Below are positions 37,535 to 49,220 of a stretch of 64,000 bases of DNA, piece after piece (position 1 is the stretch's first letter; each line of letters starts with the position of its first letter). A model generated the notes under the pieces. That model was given only the letters and a program-made list of their open reading frames with translations. It did not search any database and was not told where the DNA came from. The position numbers were made by a program, and so were the translations under genes. Source of the DNA: Takifugu bimaculatus. Taxonomy: Eukaryota > Chordata > Actinopteri > Tetraodontiformes > Tetraodontidae. Location of the stretch: positions 6,378,296-6,442,295 of the forward strand of contig CP034976.1 in assembly GCA_004026145.2 (NCBI GenBank). Direction: 5' to 3'.

Positions 37535-37549
37535 CCACAAGGGGGCGCT
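37535..37549 (+). promoter_or_regulatory. CTCF-binding motif, consensus match
   Basis: CCACAAGGGGGCGCT matches the CTCF core consensus at every informative position. It lies about 30 kb beyond sall3 and 19 kb before nfatc1, in forward orientation. Confidence 0.6.
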
Positions 37550-38128
37550 TGCTATTTTTCTGACTTCACTGCCCCGACATCGTGGACTTGTATGTGATAT
37601 ATTTAATTATATTAGCAGCATTTTCCATAGGCAAATAATTAAAGCCTCTTCCTCGTGTATACACACATCCCGTGGCGTGAAATGAGATCATTTCAGAGAT
37701 TATTTCCGGCACTTCTGACAGAGTTTACCACTGTGGTGACACGTTCAATCCCCCGCAGAGCCAGAAGACGCCGTTCCCCCCCAGAGATGACTTCTTTTGA
37801 TAGTGAGCTCTGAAAGCTTCCTGTCACTTAGTGCAGTTTGACGACATCATCACGCAGGCCATTGATCTGCTGGCTTGACTCTGCGTTATTAAGAAGACAG
37901 CAGCGAGCGCAGGCGTGCACGGCGTGCGTCCCCACTGTAATGCACATCTCCAATCCATTATAACCGGATTAGATTCCCTTCTCCTGGAAGTGCTGCTCTG
38001 TGACAGAGGGCATCATCTTTAATGGAGTTTGTGTGAAATTAAATTATATGAGCATCAATAAACATAACATAATTCAAAAGGGCAAATGGGCTTAATTTAT
38101 TGGACGAGGCAGGCATAATGGCACCAAT

Positions 38129-38158
38129 GTGTGTGTTCGTGTGTGTGTGTGTGTGTGT
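38129..38158. repeat. (GT)n microsatellite
   Basis: A 30-bp GT tract with one TC interruption. Confidence 0.85.
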
Positions 38159-38499
38159 AATTGGACATCACGGAGACACGTTTGAGTCAAAGGTGGTTGA
38201 CAAACCCATGATGGTGGCGTGTGCATGTGAGTTCCAGAGAGAGCATTTATACAGCAGGTGTGAAGTGACGGAGATACAGTAAATGTTAACGATGAGGCAG
38301 AACAGAACTGTCTGTGCTCCGTATGTGTGTGCGTGTGTTTGTGTGTGTGTGTTTTCAATATTCCGAGGCAGGAATTCAGAACAGCAGGAAACTGGCAGAT
38401 TCTTCATCCACATGAGTGGGTAAAGAAAGTTCAACCTTTTATTAGAGAAGACTGTAATTTAATGGGCAGGATGCGCACACACATGGGCCGAGAGAGCGG

Positions 38500-38698
38500 A
38501 GTGAGAGATGAAGTCAGAGAGGGTGGCGGGGCGGGGGGGGGGGTCAGGGAGGAAGAGAGAGGGAGAGAGAGAGAGAGAGTAAGACAAAGATAGGATTGAG
38601 GGACAAATGAAAAGATCACGAGGAGGTGGTGAAAATAGAGGCAGACAAAAATGGGTGGAAAATGTTGAGGTGAAAAACATACTGAGGGGATCGTGAGC

Positions 38699-38720
<22 letters not shown>
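38500..38720. repeat. purine-rich strand with G11 run, (GA)n and (GT)n
   Basis: Some 200 bp in which the + strand is strongly purine-biased: a G11 run near 38532, a (GA)n tract near 38562-38578 and many GGA/GAAA words, ending in a GT tract (38699-38739). Confidence 0.75.
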
Positions 38721-38731
<11 letters not shown>

Positions 38732-38739
38732 TGTGTGTG
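38699..38739. repeat. (GT)n microsatellite
   Basis: A 41-bp GT tract with one GTAT interruption. Confidence 0.9.
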
Positions 38740-41700
38740 CACTTGAGTTGATGGAGTGGCTCTGCAGCTGTAACAGTCAAGCCTTTGATTGTCCGGGTGG
38801 GAATCGCGTGGAGTTGTCATTTTGCGTCTTAACCTTCTTTCGGAGGATCTTTTCTTTTCTTCTTTTCTTTCTTTTTTTGAAGGGGGGTTAATAATCAAAA
38901 ATGATCTGCTTCACTAGAGCAGATAAATAGTGTCAAACACAGCTGGGATGGAGAGGGGCTGACTGGCCACCACAGAGCTAAATTGATGGTTGTAGCGGCG
39001 CTGGAGACGGTGGGGGGTGGCGAACGGTGGGGGGGAGCCCCTTTTGCTCTACTGTATGACATGAATAGACTTCTAGGTGTCCCCCCCCCCCACCTCCTGT
39101 CGTTTGTGTGACAAGCTGGAGTCCGAAGGCAGGAGGTGCGGGTGTAAAGCCGAGCTGGGGGAGCGGCTTCACAATGGCCTTTCACTTTACAATCCCAGGC
39201 TGACGTTTTTACTCAGGATTTCTTTTCCTTCCTCACAGCCCGCGTGTGTATTTAAGAGATGCTCAGCACAGTGTTGACAGTGTGTGAGGGATTATGTCAT
39301 AGACACACACATTCTCTCACACACTCACACACACACGGGCAGGAGAAGGCTGGAGCTGTTGAAGACATATGTCACTGTCACTCCTTTCTCCTCCTCCGAG
39401 AAGGCCTGACTGTTTCTGAGAGATATACTGTCCACAAAATCCTCTTCCTCTTTATCCCATAAATCTGTGCCTGCGTGGATAAAAGGAGATGAACTGGGAG
39501 GAAGAAGAGCAGCCTGCTTTCGTTCATCATCTTTCATTCTCCCAAACATCCACCCATCGCCTCGCTCGCCCCAGCGCCAGATTTGTGTCCATAATCCCAG
39601 ATAATTTACGGTATAATCTTGTTTGTCCCCTTTTTTAAACGCGCCGATAACATCGCTCTGGATGATGAGTGCTGCGGCAAGAGGGGGGGTGGGTGGGGGG
39701 ATGAAGTAAGGTGTGGTGGGTGGAGGAAGAAGCAGGAGGCGGGTTGGCAGACCGAGGCTGTTGCACCTTTTCTGTGGGACTCCATGGCTGTAGGAGGTTC
39801 TGATGAAGTTACTGATAATTGGATATAATATAATTAAAATTTCACCCTAAAGTCTGACTGCATGGATGTTCGTACCTCACGAGCATGTGAGAGGTCAATC
39901 ACAGAGGTCAATCAGCAAGGTAGATAACCCCTGTCATAATATGTGTATGTGTGTGTGTGTGTGTGTGTTTACATGCCAAAGGTTCATTATTCAACAAAGA
40001 GAAATGGCCTTTTGTCCCCCAGTGACACCACCACATAAACTGGGTTAAAAAATCTTTAGGTCGGAGCACTGATGATCGGTGACGGTGATCTCATAAATAT
40101 AGCAAAAATCAATGGAGGAGGGGGAAATCTACGATCTGGGCCTTGTGCATCTCAGATCTCTGGCACATTAGTGCAAAAAGTACTTAAACAGTAAATAAGT
40201 CAAAGGTAGGATGAGTCATTTGGTTACTTTTTAGTCTGGTTTGATGATGTAAACTGAAGAAAAAGCGCCGCCAGAGATGGAAAATTAGCATGTTTTCATC
40301 ATAAAAGTTTATTCCATCTGTCTCTATCTAAAGTGCTAAAGCACTCCAGCTCATTTAAGCGTAGCCATATTTGTGTGAACACTGCCCTATAATGTGCACG
40401 GCGGGGACGTGCACAGCTCTGAGGAGGATACGTGCACATCCTTCCACAGGAGGACTATAGAAACACACACCTTTTAATTATTTAACATGCCGCGCAGGCT
40501 CGCCAGCGTTATCGATGAGGCCGATCGGAGATGAGAGCTTGTTTGCTCGCTGTCGAGGGGGAGTGGTGATAAAGAAGACCCCCGCGTCCTGTCTGCCTCC
40601 CTTTAGACCTCTCCGCGCCGCTCCTGCGTTCAGGGTGTGGCTGATGGATGGGCCTGCATTTCTCATGCCCAGGACCCCCCCACCCCTCCACCCAAGACTA
40701 TCCCTTAGCCACGGACAGGTGATACAAGTGTATATTTATTTATTTCCTTTAATACTCTTCTTTATCTCCTTCATTGTTTGCAGGCCGGCGAGATTGATCA
40801 ATATTTAATTTTCTGCGAGGAGGAGTGGTGAGGAATCAGCACCTCGCAACACTCAGGAAATCTTCCTCCATACGTCTGCTTCACTCTCATATCTTCCTCA
40901 TCCTTCTTTTTTATCCTTTTCCTCCATCGATCAACATGTTTTCAAACTGAACACAGACGCATCTTGGAGAAAAAAAAGAAGGCAGCGTTACTACGGCGTA
41001 CAGGCTCAGGTCATCCAAGGAGCTCCTCTGCCCTTGAGCAGGGCAGTCTCGGTCAGAACAGGGTGATTTGGTGACCTCTGACCTTGCCCTGTGATTCTGC
41101 TCTGCTTCCCTGCCCTTATAATGAGCACGCAGTCAAATCAATTGATCATTTTTCACTTTAAAACTGTGTATTGAGCGTCGGAGAGACAAAGTAACAATAC
41201 AGATATAAAAGATAGAACTGTTTTTCCAGCTGTGTCTGGATTTTTTTTTCAATTTATTTGTTTTATGCAGCAAAACTGTATGTTTAATCGTCAAGTACAA
41301 GTACAGATTAATTAAAAAAAGTATGGGGATCAATATGTTGAGGTTAGTGAAGCATGTACTTGATTGTCTTTTTTAAATAAAAGAAAAATGTTGCTTTTGA
41401 GAAGCATTTGCACCAAGACAAATGAGCCTTTTAAAGAACAAATAGCAAATCAAATTTTCAATTTTAAAAAACTGATTAAATTGTTCAGGTAAACTTAAAA
41501 TGAAGTGACTTTATTTGAAGTTTATCGCGGAGCTCGGTAGCACGGTCTGAGGATTTAGCTGTGTTTTGTAGTGGCAAACGGCCCCCTGAGTCCGACCCTG
41601 CCAGTAAAGCCTCCGAACAGCCGCCCAGTCAGGTTTCTGGTCACGTGTGTTTGTTGGAGTCTTTGAAACGAGACAATTGTCCTCCGACATGAGTCCCTTC

Positions 41701-43649
41701 CCGTCCTGACCCTTGAGCCCCTTTTAATTAACCGGCATGTTTTGTTCCGTGCTGCAAAGAGCCATTCACAGACTTTTAACCAGATTTGCAGATGTGACGG
41801 GGAAAAAAAAAATATAAAAAAAAAAACAACAACTTTGTTTATGTTAAGTGGCTTTAAGTACTGTGATAGGAATCACAGCTGGAAGCTCACTTTTAGGCAT
41901 CAAAGAGGCCAACATGTGCTGTAATGTATGGCATTTTTCCCTTTTAGATACTCTTTGACAGAAGAATGTTAAGTGGTTCTTTGTGAACTGAACACAAACC
42001 TGCTATTATTTAGGAAAAAGAGGCATCCCTGCGTTTGCTCATCGATTATCTGCACAGTTGTACAGTAGATCATCATGAAAGGGGACTGATAACTGTGGCT
42101 CTCTGCTCTGGTGGAGGGCCGTGGCCCACAATACTTGCCCCCCACCCCCAGTAATCAGGAGGTTTTGCCTTGTTTCAGTGGAATTGGAATTTTCATATTC
42201 AACAAGGATCAAGAGCAAAGCCCTGGCTCGCTCTGAGATCTGCCCTCTGGAGGCTTTAAAGTGGGGGTAAATGTTGTCGGGGGGGTATATGGGTCTTTCT
42301 CCCTCTGTTGCAGAAGCCCATTTTGGCTCTGTCGACCGAGGATTCCACGCAGCCCCTCATGGTTCCGTGCAGCCTGTGCTCCCTGGGGTTTGGAGCCAGG
42401 TGTTGGTGTTAATGCTGTGGCCCCGGCAACACCTGTTAGGGGCACTTCCAGCTTCCAGGAGCCGTCTGCTCCGGTTGGGCCGCTTCACCGGACTCACACA
42501 GGCTGACGTGGGAATCGCCATAATAAATCTGTCATACAGTCACAGAGAATCTGAGGTTGGCCAAATCTGGTATCAGGCTTCATCGGGAAACAAATGTAGG
42601 TCTAAAAGCACCAGGAACAAAACCGGATCAACGTTTAGTCGATGGTTAGAACAGAGAAACAGGGATGTAAAAGAAGGATGGGTTTTTTGGGTTTGTTATC
42701 AGGTCCCCATCACTTCCTTTGTGTTTAAAAATAAATAAGCCAGTAAAACAAGTGTGGTTGCAGTAAGTCACGTGACCCGCGTGTATTTACTGGAACACAC
42801 CTGTGAGCGCTTATCCGGCCGTATGCAGCAGAACCAGAAGAAACCATGCGTGCGGCATGCTGTTTTCCCCTTAAGTGCAACCATATCAAACCATAATGGC
42901 TGTTTTTTTGACCTTCTGTGTGTTTCGCTGAAACTTTTGGGCATTCACAGCATAATTAGTGACCTGATTATCTGGGTGCAAGTCACGGGGGGGCCATTTT
43001 GGAAAAGCAGCATCACCTTCAGGATATTAAAATCTGCTTCTGCCTGCCCATATTTGATGTCAGATAAAGAAATCACAGCCTGAAACTCAGTTGAGACACA
43101 GACCAACTGCCCACCAAAGGAAGAAGCTCCTCTGGATCTACAGTACACACGACCCGGGTCGCTCTGGCCTCTGTCGCGGCTCATAAAGCCACTCCTCAGC
43201 GGCTCCCACCCGGAGCTGTTACGACCTCTTAAACAGCCAAACTTTAAACTATCCCTCTCCTGCTCACTGGTCCACAGAGGCCAAGTTCTTGCCAGGGATT
43301 ATCAAAGTTAACAGGATTTTAATGGGTCCGGGGAGACCGGTAAAGACCCCAGCAGGGCCAGGTAGCGCCGATCTCTCGCGACCCCTCCTGCACCCTGATG
43401 TAGTCAGGCTGCAAACCCGGGCAGCAGCTAAATGCTAAACAGATGGCCACTCCTAAATATAGCTGGTCCAGTTCAAACTACAAAGGGAACCCACCGTGAA
43501 ATGATATGGTATTAACGCAGAAAATACCGTCCCGCAGGTCGGCATGTAACGCTAACCTCTCGCTCGGCAAATTGAAAATTAACCTTTGGTGGCGTTGAAT
43601 TATTCACAGCCGATGTCCTACATGGTTTGGCTGACAGAAGAAAGGTTAC

Positions 43650-43680
43650 GGGGGGAAGGGGGGGTCGGGGGTGGGGGGGG
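43650..43680 (+). other. strong G-quadruplex candidate
   Basis: Four G runs of 6, 7, 5 and 8 residues separated by loops of 2, 2 and 1 bases, which is close to ideal for a parallel intramolecular quadruplex. A second candidate lies 180 bp on. Confidence 0.7.
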
Positions 43681-43863
43681 TCAGATTATTATTATTATCA
43701 TTGTACCCCCCCCTCACCTCTCCCGGACTTACAGCAGCGGACCGAGCTTTCGACACTAATCAGTTCCAACGCATTTCATTTCTATCGCTGCTGTTTAAAG
43801 CCGTGACGCTCTCCAACGTTCACCAGCCATATTCCCTCATTTCCAAGCATGGGGATGCAGGAA

Positions 43864-43884
43864 GGGAGGGGGGGGGTGGGGGGG
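43864..43884 (+). other. second G-quadruplex candidate
   Basis: G runs of 3, 9 and 7 separated by single A and T residues; the 9-run can supply two tetrad columns. Confidence 0.6.
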
Positions 43885-44089
43885 CATTTCCACCACACAA
43901 GGTCTGCTAAACAAAATGCCAGTCATTTTTCATAGAATTCCCAACTTCAGTGACTCAAGGTTCAGTGTATTTTCTCCTGGATTATTGCATTCATACAAAT
44001 AGGCTGTTCTTTGGACATTAATCCAGGCCCTAAACCCCCCAAGAAAAGGCTTATGATGCTAACCTTGTCATATTCAGCAGCTGTCAGCA

Positions 44090-44350
44090 AAATGGCCACT
44101 GTACCGAGCCAAGCGGCTAAAGTGGCCTATTCATTATCCTAATCTCATTAGTTAAGATCTGTTAAGTAGATACCAGTTTTAATGCATGCTTTTCCCTTTT
44201 AATTATTGACCATAAATACATTGGAGTGCATTAGGGTCCCGGGGCGAAGAGCACAGCGGCTCCTAATAGATTAGAGGGCAGGCACATTATCTAAATGTAT
44301 ATATCTGACTGATCACAGCGGCCGCATGAGCGCCGCAGCATCAATCCCAG
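44090..44350. promoter_or_regulatory. candidate distal enhancer
   Basis: A complex block with CATTATCCTAATCTCATTAG, TTTTAATTATTGACC and CCTAATAGATTAGAG (TAATC/TAATTA homeodomain cores) between simple-sequence regions. Inferred from motif density only. Confidence 0.32.
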
Positions 44351-44597
44351 TTTGATGCCGTGACCCTCGTGGTGGACTCATGGACAGAAGGGATACAGGA
44401 TAGTCTGGCATGGATGGGGAGCGAAGAACAAGTGACATCATGACCCCCCCCCAGTCGCACCGAACGGTTCCTGAGTGCTAACAGATTAATTCATGCTTAA
44501 TCATGTTACAGGTTAAATCACTGAGGGATTAGATTTGGTTATGGGAACCAGCACAGAACTGGGCCACAATGCTGGTGATGTCATGGTGAGGGGAACC

Positions 44598-44651
44598 AGG
44601 AGGAGGAGGAGGAGGAGGAGGAGGAGGAGGAGGAGGAGAAGGAGGAGGAGG
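44598..44651 (+). repeat. (GGA)n trinucleotide array
   Basis: About 18 AGG/GGA units with one GAA interruption. Confidence 0.95.
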
Positions 44652-44748
44652 CAGCGACGGCTCTGAGGTCACTTGCCTCTTTCTCAGGCTTCTTTTCTTT
44701 TGTCACTTTCGCTTTGTATCTGTCCAAAACAAACATTATCATGTCTGT

Positions 44749-44777
44749 CACACACACACACACACACACACGCACAT

Positions 44778-44820
<43 letters not shown>

Positions 44821-44883
44821 CACACGCACACGCACACACACACACACAAACACACCACACACACACACGCACACACACACACG

Positions 44884-44926
<43 letters not shown>

Positions 44927-44930
44927 ACAC
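44749..44930. repeat. long (CA)n array with CG interruptions
   Basis: About 180 bp of CA repeats with scattered CACG, CAAA and CGCG interruptions. Confidence 0.95.
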
Positions 44931-45072
44931 ATATAGATTCTATAGATTCAGACTCAGACAGAATTCCCAGTTAAACCAGTCCGAGTAACAGTTTGTCAGA
45001 GAGAAAAACAGCATAGGAAGAAAAACGAGTCGACATGAATCTTGAATCATGTAAAGTGCTTTCTGATATTAC

Positions 45073-45087
45073 GTGTGTGTGTGTGTG

Positions 45088-45140
<53 letters not shown>
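45073..45140. repeat. (GT)n microsatellite
   Basis: A 68-bp GT tract with GTGC interruptions, of opposite sense to the CA array 140 bp before it. Confidence 0.95.
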
Positions 45141-45233
45141 TGAGTTTAGGTAATTTATTTTATACATTCTGAAGACATATGTTTCCCTCTTTTGCTATTG
45201 AGAACCTTTTTCTCTCCTGTTTATTCATCCACC

Positions 45234-45238
<5 letters not shown>

Positions 45239-45264
<26 letters not shown>
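45239..45264. repeat. (CA)n microsatellite
   Basis: Thirteen CA units. Confidence 0.9.
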
Positions 45265-45515
45265 GAGTTTGGCTCCAACAAACACACCAGCTCTGCTGCT
45301 GCAGACCCCAGAAGCTGCTCAGAACATGAAGCACATGAAGTCTGAACCTCTGCCTGCGAAGCGTCGCTGCGAGTGGATTTTTCCATGGACGTGAAAGGAG
45401 CAGCAGCTAATTAAACCTCCTAATCATCATTTTATGTACAGTAATTGCTGCATATGACATATTTCCCAGTGTTAATAGAATATATTTAGCATGTTCATTG
45501 TCATCTATTTCCAGC

Positions 45516-45540
45516 GTGTGTGTGTGTGTGTGTGTGTGTG
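45516..45540. repeat. (GT)n microsatellite
   Basis: About 12 GT units. Confidence 0.9.
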
Positions 45541-46775
45541 GGTGTGAGTTATTAATAGCCTGCTTCATACATTTTGGTCTAATTCAAGTGAGGCGATCAT
45601 TGGCTGCCTAACACGTATGGATGTGGGTCATAACAGTCATATTGTATCGGCCATATTAACGAGTCAATAAGAGCCGGGGGCAGCCTGATTTAATTACCCC
45701 AGCAGTCTGATTAGGCTGCCGGCTCCCTCAGTAACTACAGAATATATGTCATAATCGTAACAATGTTGAAAATGACAAAGGGGTCAACGCAGTATCCTTT
45801 GGTGCTTTGTCACAGCTAATGGTTGTGCTAAATGATCCCAGACTGGTGCTGCTGCCTTTAGTGGGTTAAAAATAAATAAATTATAGAATTTGTTATTTTT
45901 TTAAAGCCTTTAGTTATATTTAATCACTTTTATCTTTCGTCCTCCTGGTATTTTTTTTTTTTCTAAATTTAAAATGAGAAGAAATCCCGTGTTGATTTTG
46001 TAAAAAGTGACAAATACAGGCGTGCATAAACGACGCCCTGCAGCTCAGCTGTTCATATCTGCTCACAGCAAGCTGGCAAAAATGGAACCATTTTCTTTGC
46101 AAATATGATCTATCAACAGCAACTTGACATCCAGTCATTTTCCTAATACTTTAATAAAAAAAAGCTTTGCTGCTTTTCTTTTAAATTAAGGATGGGGTCT
46201 GAATACCCGGCACCATTCACCAAGCCCAAATAATTAATTTGGAAACATTAGTTGGCTGAAATTTACATATAAATTTGTTTTGTATTAAAATAAATCAATA
46301 ACACAAGTGAGCCATAATGACAAATGACTCCCTCAAGACTAAAATTTAAATTAAAATGTTAAACGTGGGGATTTTATTTCAGAACAATCTCTTCTTGACC
46401 TTTATCCTTTAAAGTCAGTGTAAAGTCAGGGCTGTAATTTGGGTAGCCTGTCATACTTTGATATATTTATCAAATTTAAATAAAATCTACATTATTTTAA
46501 AGAGCCAATAACATATATCATAATTTTTTACGTTTAATTGGTTAGAATTAACACACAATTAACCTATAATAAAATAAAATATCAAAATAATGCAACTTTT
46601 CTCAAGACAAATTTCAAGAAGAAATATTATCTAGCTGTACACTCAAACTTCAGTCTTAAATTAAACAATATGGATAGTTTATATTTTATATATTTTTTTA
46701 CATTAAATTGGTGCCACTGGTGCTGCAGCTCCACATGAAGTGCTGCTTCGACGAGGCTGTTGTGTCACACCATCA

Positions 46776-46790
46776 CCACACGGTGGCGGC
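46776..46790 (+). promoter_or_regulatory. CTCF-like motif
   Basis: CCACACGGTGGCGGC matches the CTCF core except for C in place of the usual A at the sixth position. It sits immediately before the hairpin at 46793. Confidence 0.35.
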
Positions 46791-46792
46791 AG

Positions 46793-46830
46793 AGAGACGT
46801 CAGAAACTCAGGAGAGTTTCTGACGTGTCT
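46793..46830. repeat. hairpin-forming inverted repeat with two TGACGT half-sites
   Basis: Arms ACGTCAGAAACT (46797-46808) and AGTTTCTGACGT (46815-46826) are exact reverse complements with a 6-base loop. With one mismatch the stem extends to 16 bp. Each arm carries a TGACGT CRE half-site. Confidence 0.75.
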
Positions 46831-47875
46831 GTGCGTGTGAGTTCACATGTGTGAACATCACAAGTTTGGTGTGACCAATACTAATGAATCCTGCCAAAGT
46901 TGCTGACGCAGAGTGACACGGGGACAAGAAAAAGACCCTCTTCCTCACCCAACGCCTCCACTTGTGGGCCCTTAAATAGCCCCATGTTGGCTGCTGCATG
47001 TTTATTAGTCATGTAGCAGAGAAGCGGCTGATGGACACGGATGCTTATTAGTTAGTGTTGCTTCAGAAGAGACCAATCTGTGCCCTGTGAGGCTCGTCAC
47101 TCACAGGCATACAGGCGTGTAACAGGCATGAGATCAACCTCAATGGGAGAACATTTATACTTAGCCGACCAAAAAAAAGCAGCTTTTCAAATGTTCCCTA
47201 CCCCCCCAGAAAAAACAAAAAACCTGATACTGCATAATAGATATATTGTGCTACTAGTGCAGGATGTTCTCATGAGAGTTTTGACTAATAATAATGCCCC
47301 TGTCCTTACTCTTATACCTGCCCGGCTCTAGGTATTTTCTCAGTAGGTCAGGTTACGTTGCATCTACACACATTTTTTTGTCTTCTATATAAAGATATTT
47401 GATATTTTGGCCAGCTTTTATGACCCAGACAAGCCTGAGAGTCCTGCTCCAGGTCCTGCCTGCCATGGATAACATTACCGTGCCTGGTTTAATTAAAAGA
47501 CATACAGCAGCAGCAGCGCAGGAAACACGAGCGATATTTTAAATTTCAGCCGCTACTATGTTTCCCTTATTTCACATAGGCTGATTCTGTGGAATGTGCC
47601 ATAATACTGCTTATCCAGAGATGTCAGTATGAGTATGCCCAGGGAGAAAAAGAGAAAGGGCTGTTTATACAGGGACTCAAAGACTAGGCGGATCTACAAC
47701 ATATTGCCATGATTTTAAGGATTTTAAAAACTATTTAAGAGAGTACAAAAAAAGATGACAACCGAGAGGTAGCACATGTATTATATGTAATATACATGTA
47801 TAACATTGAAAAAGATTGAACTATATTGTTGGTTTGTGTGAAATTTTAACGTAATATTGTAGTACACATGTTCGA

Positions 47876-47891
47876 CCAGTAGATGGTAGCA
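47876..47891 (+). promoter_or_regulatory. CTCF-like motif
   Basis: CCAGTAGATGGTAGCA follows the CCASNAGATGGCAGCA form of the CTCF motif with one change (T for C in GGC). Forward orientation. Confidence 0.4.
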
Positions 47892-48299
47892 ACAGCACGT
47901 GATCCTGGACCAGGAGGCGCATTAAAAACAGGCTTTACTTTTAGTATAAAATAATGGCTATATTCAGAATATTCTCTTTTTTGAATGAAAAGCTTTCACA
48001 CATACAGATACAGACAGTCCCATTCACACCTGTGGCAAACATCCGCGATACATTCCTTGTTTTGAATATGAAAGAAAGGCAGATGAAAGGAAAGAAACAA
48101 GAAGAGCGACACAAAAGAGCCCCCTGGCACCAATGGAACATCCTTTCTATTCAGCCGCTTTCTGTAGACAATTATTCTCTACTTAGATGTCATTGTTGCC
48201 GTTGTTAAGGCAATTCAAACCCAATGTAAACTATAGTGTGTTAAATGTGTTTGATTTGTAAGGATACCAGTTGAAAGCTAAAAAGACAGACAGAAGAAC

Positions 48300-49220
48300 T
48301 CTGTGTTCAGACGTTTGACGACCTGCGTACTTTTGAAACCGCACCTCGGAACCATCGTATGAAAATCCTATTCGCCCCACGTCTTTCATAACCATCCACT
48401 TAAAATACAGCCGACACGGAATCCAGCCTGAATGCGGAGTTTGGACAGGCCTGGTTCGTGCGATGATATGTAAATAGCATTCGGCACTAATTTTCCACCT
48501 TGAGGATCTTGGAACGCTGCAAAGCCCACAAGACGGGATGCGCAGACAGAGTACTAATGTGTTCCGATGGTCCGACGGTCGCCCCAACGATGCAGAAGTG
48601 GGAAATCTCATTTGTCTGGAGGACTCCTCAGTCGGCCTGGCACGGCTCGCGGGGAAGTGCGGGAAGCGAGATATTTAGTCACTGGACGTGGTGGGTCACG
48701 GTTTCAGACTGCTGGAGGAGGATTGAGTCGGAGGGGCCAGCGTGGAGTGTGTATTCCCAGCTGGGGTAGAAGGGATTCCCTCCGACAAACCCAGGCTTTA
48801 TTTTCATAGGGAAGCTGGGGCGGGTCAGTGTGTGGACGTGTGAAATTATATTGTCCAGATGTATTTACACGTACGACCACAGCTGAAACGGGGCCATTTT
48901 ACACGGTAAGAAACTTGACTTGACGCCCGCACACCTGCGTGCAACCGCTCCCGACCTCCAGCACGACTCCGTCTGCACATTTCTCAGCACGTTTGTGTAT
49001 TTTTTCCTTTGACAGCTTTGTAATCCCTCAGTCTCTTTTACTGGAGGGCGATCGCGGAGACAGACGGCTTCCCGGCACACGCTGGTACGGTTGTGACACA
49101 CGGGAACCGCTGAGTAACACTGCCTCCCGCTGCCACGACAACGAGCAAATTGACCACGGAGCTATGCAGGCTGACGCCTTTCGCTCGGGGATACGTCATT
49201 ATCAGGCCCGCTTCCCACTT
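48300..49220. promoter_or_regulatory. CpG-rich block without a recognised gene
   Basis: By hand count about 60 CpG dinucleotides in roughly 900 bp, close to what base composition predicts and far above neighbouring DNA. Open frames across it are short and unlike known proteins. In vertebrates such CpG retention usually marks unmethylated DNA such as a promoter or active enhancer. Confidence 0.45.

Larger units (their letters stand above)
36001..46730. other. non-coding intergenic DNA, middle-right
   Basis: No recognisable exon. Dense in simple sequence: GT tracts (38129, 38321, 38699, 39946), a purine-rich strand (38500-38720), G-quadruplex candidates (43650, 43864), GGA and CA/GT arrays (44.6-45.5 kb). 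It also holds a consensus CTCF motif at 37535 and an enhancer-like block at 44090-44350. From 45.9 to 46.7 kb the DNA is plain and AT-rich. Confidence 0.65.

Noticed and set aside
42271..42738. A 155-codon open frame in the gap
   Set aside because: No domain, no similarity I recognise, and overlapping frames of similar length occur in a GC-richer stretch; probably chance.
44581..44988. Open frames encoding Cys-Val or Thr-His runs
   Set aside because: They are translations of CA/GT microsatellites in several frames and have no codon constraint.
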